A DNA stretch of 42,856 nt from Hyphomicrobiales bacterium (lineage in GTDB: Bacteria > Pseudomonadota > Alphaproteobacteria > Rhizobiales > Rhizobiaceae): the NCBI GenBank assembly GCA_024225445.1, contig JAAEMP010000042.1:1-42856 (forward strand). Reading direction: 5' to 3'. Under the pieces are notes generated by a model, which was not told where the DNA came from, ran no database searches, and was given only the letters and a program-made list of their open reading frames with translations. The position numbers were made by a program, and so were the translations under genes. This document shows, one piece after another, positions 42,470-42,856 of the stretch. Position 1 is the stretch's first letter. Each line of letters starts with the position of its first letter.

Positions 42470-42856
42470 ATTATTCAACGTCTGCTATCTGGCTACAGGT
42501 TTTGATTCTATAGTAAACCTGTCGCATTTGGGGTGGTTAAGCAATATCGAAATCCAAAAGCCTCTTTTCATGTCTGTATTGGCATAACTTTGTCGCGCTA
42601 TGCCGGAACAGGTTTTTGAAATTCATGATGAATAATTGGAGTATAGCCACCGCATAGATGGGCAAGCGTAAGGGTGTTGTTGGCCCTTACTGTCCTTCGG
42701 ATATGAACAATTTGTCCACACTACACGACACAGTTGCCAAGATGCCAGAGAATCAGATGAAATGGAGGATTCTGTCAACTACAACGGGATCATCCAATGT
42801 CCTCGAAACTCCCCGACACCCTGATTTTCACCTTAACCACTCATCTTGACCTGAGC
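42470..42856. other. Upstream region of phosphomannomutase, right edge
   Basis: No supported gene is visible. GTAAGGG (42668-42674) pairs with CCCTTAC (42684-42690) around 9 nt, but no T run follows. The frame at 42658-42849 has no ribosome-binding site and unlikely composition. A promoter for the leftward mutase should lie near 42480-42560. Confidence 0.4.

Noticed and set aside
42658-42849. 63-aa ORF at the right edge
   Set aside because: No ribosome-binding site or family signal; probably chance.
1-42856. CRISPR array, rRNA operon, plasmid or phage structural genes
   Set aside because: I found no regularly spaced repeats, rRNA sequence, replication genes or virion proteins.

Overview
This is a bacterial chromosome segment, most likely from an alphaproteobacterium (probably aquatic and Hyphomicrobiales-like). 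That is inferred from gene content: ABC and TRAP uptake systems, a De Ley-Doudoroff galactose module, HcnABC/opine-oxidase-type flavoproteins and a tRNA-Phe remnant. Coding strands are moderately AT-leaning and no rRNA is present. Layout: positions 1-4485 look like the right end of a genomic island. They hold a tyrosine recombinase cut by the window edge, a ketopantoate-reductase-like gene, a SnoaL-like protein coupled to a 52-aa ORF, an AlpA-like regulator and a P4-type integrase. They end in a 3' tRNA-Phe fragment (4440-4485) that looks like the attachment site. Positions 4486-6400 are decayed sequence with IS66 remnants and one small ORF. Positions 6404-11036 carry a large MscS-type channel, a tandemly duplicated 54-aa gene next to an RlpA-like protein, a 266-bp MITE-like element and a small secreted protein. 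Positions 11204-22236 form a galactoside locus. An IclR regulator and an ABC ATPase run leftward, and a sugar-binding protein, two permeases, a GH4 glycosidase, an SDR, DgoK, DgoA and a GH42 beta-galactosidase run rightward. They share an intergenic promoter and a perfect palindrome. Galactosides would be imported, cut to galactose, oxidised and sent to pyruvate and glyceraldehyde-3-phosphate, but no galactonolactonase or galactonate dehydratase is present. Positions 22413-25351 hold a fusion of a UroD-type methyltransferase with a corrinoid protein, divergent from a LysR gene with a T-N11-A palindrome between them. Positions 25592-36859 are the least familiar part. They contain a DeoR regulator, a TRAP transporter whose large subunit has an unusually long middle segment, and then a six-gene string: di-haem cytochrome c peroxidase/MauG-like, PfkB kinase, LacD/YihT-like class I aldolase, FucI-like isomerase, Gfo/Idh/MocA oxidoreductase and D-2-hydroxyacid dehydrogenase. 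Isomerase plus kinase plus class I aldolase is the logic of an Embden-Meyerhof-like route for a non-standard sugar. Sulfoquinovose is one candidate but is not shown. The peroxidase gene has a frame break at a T6 tract that sits exactly in phase as a slippery heptamer. Positions 36915-42856 hold a DUF302 protein, a broken IS200/IS605 transposase, a three-subunit HcnABC-like dehydrogenase operon preceded by a 21-aa overlapping leader ORF, and a phosphomannomutase. All functions are read from sequence alone, with no database search.
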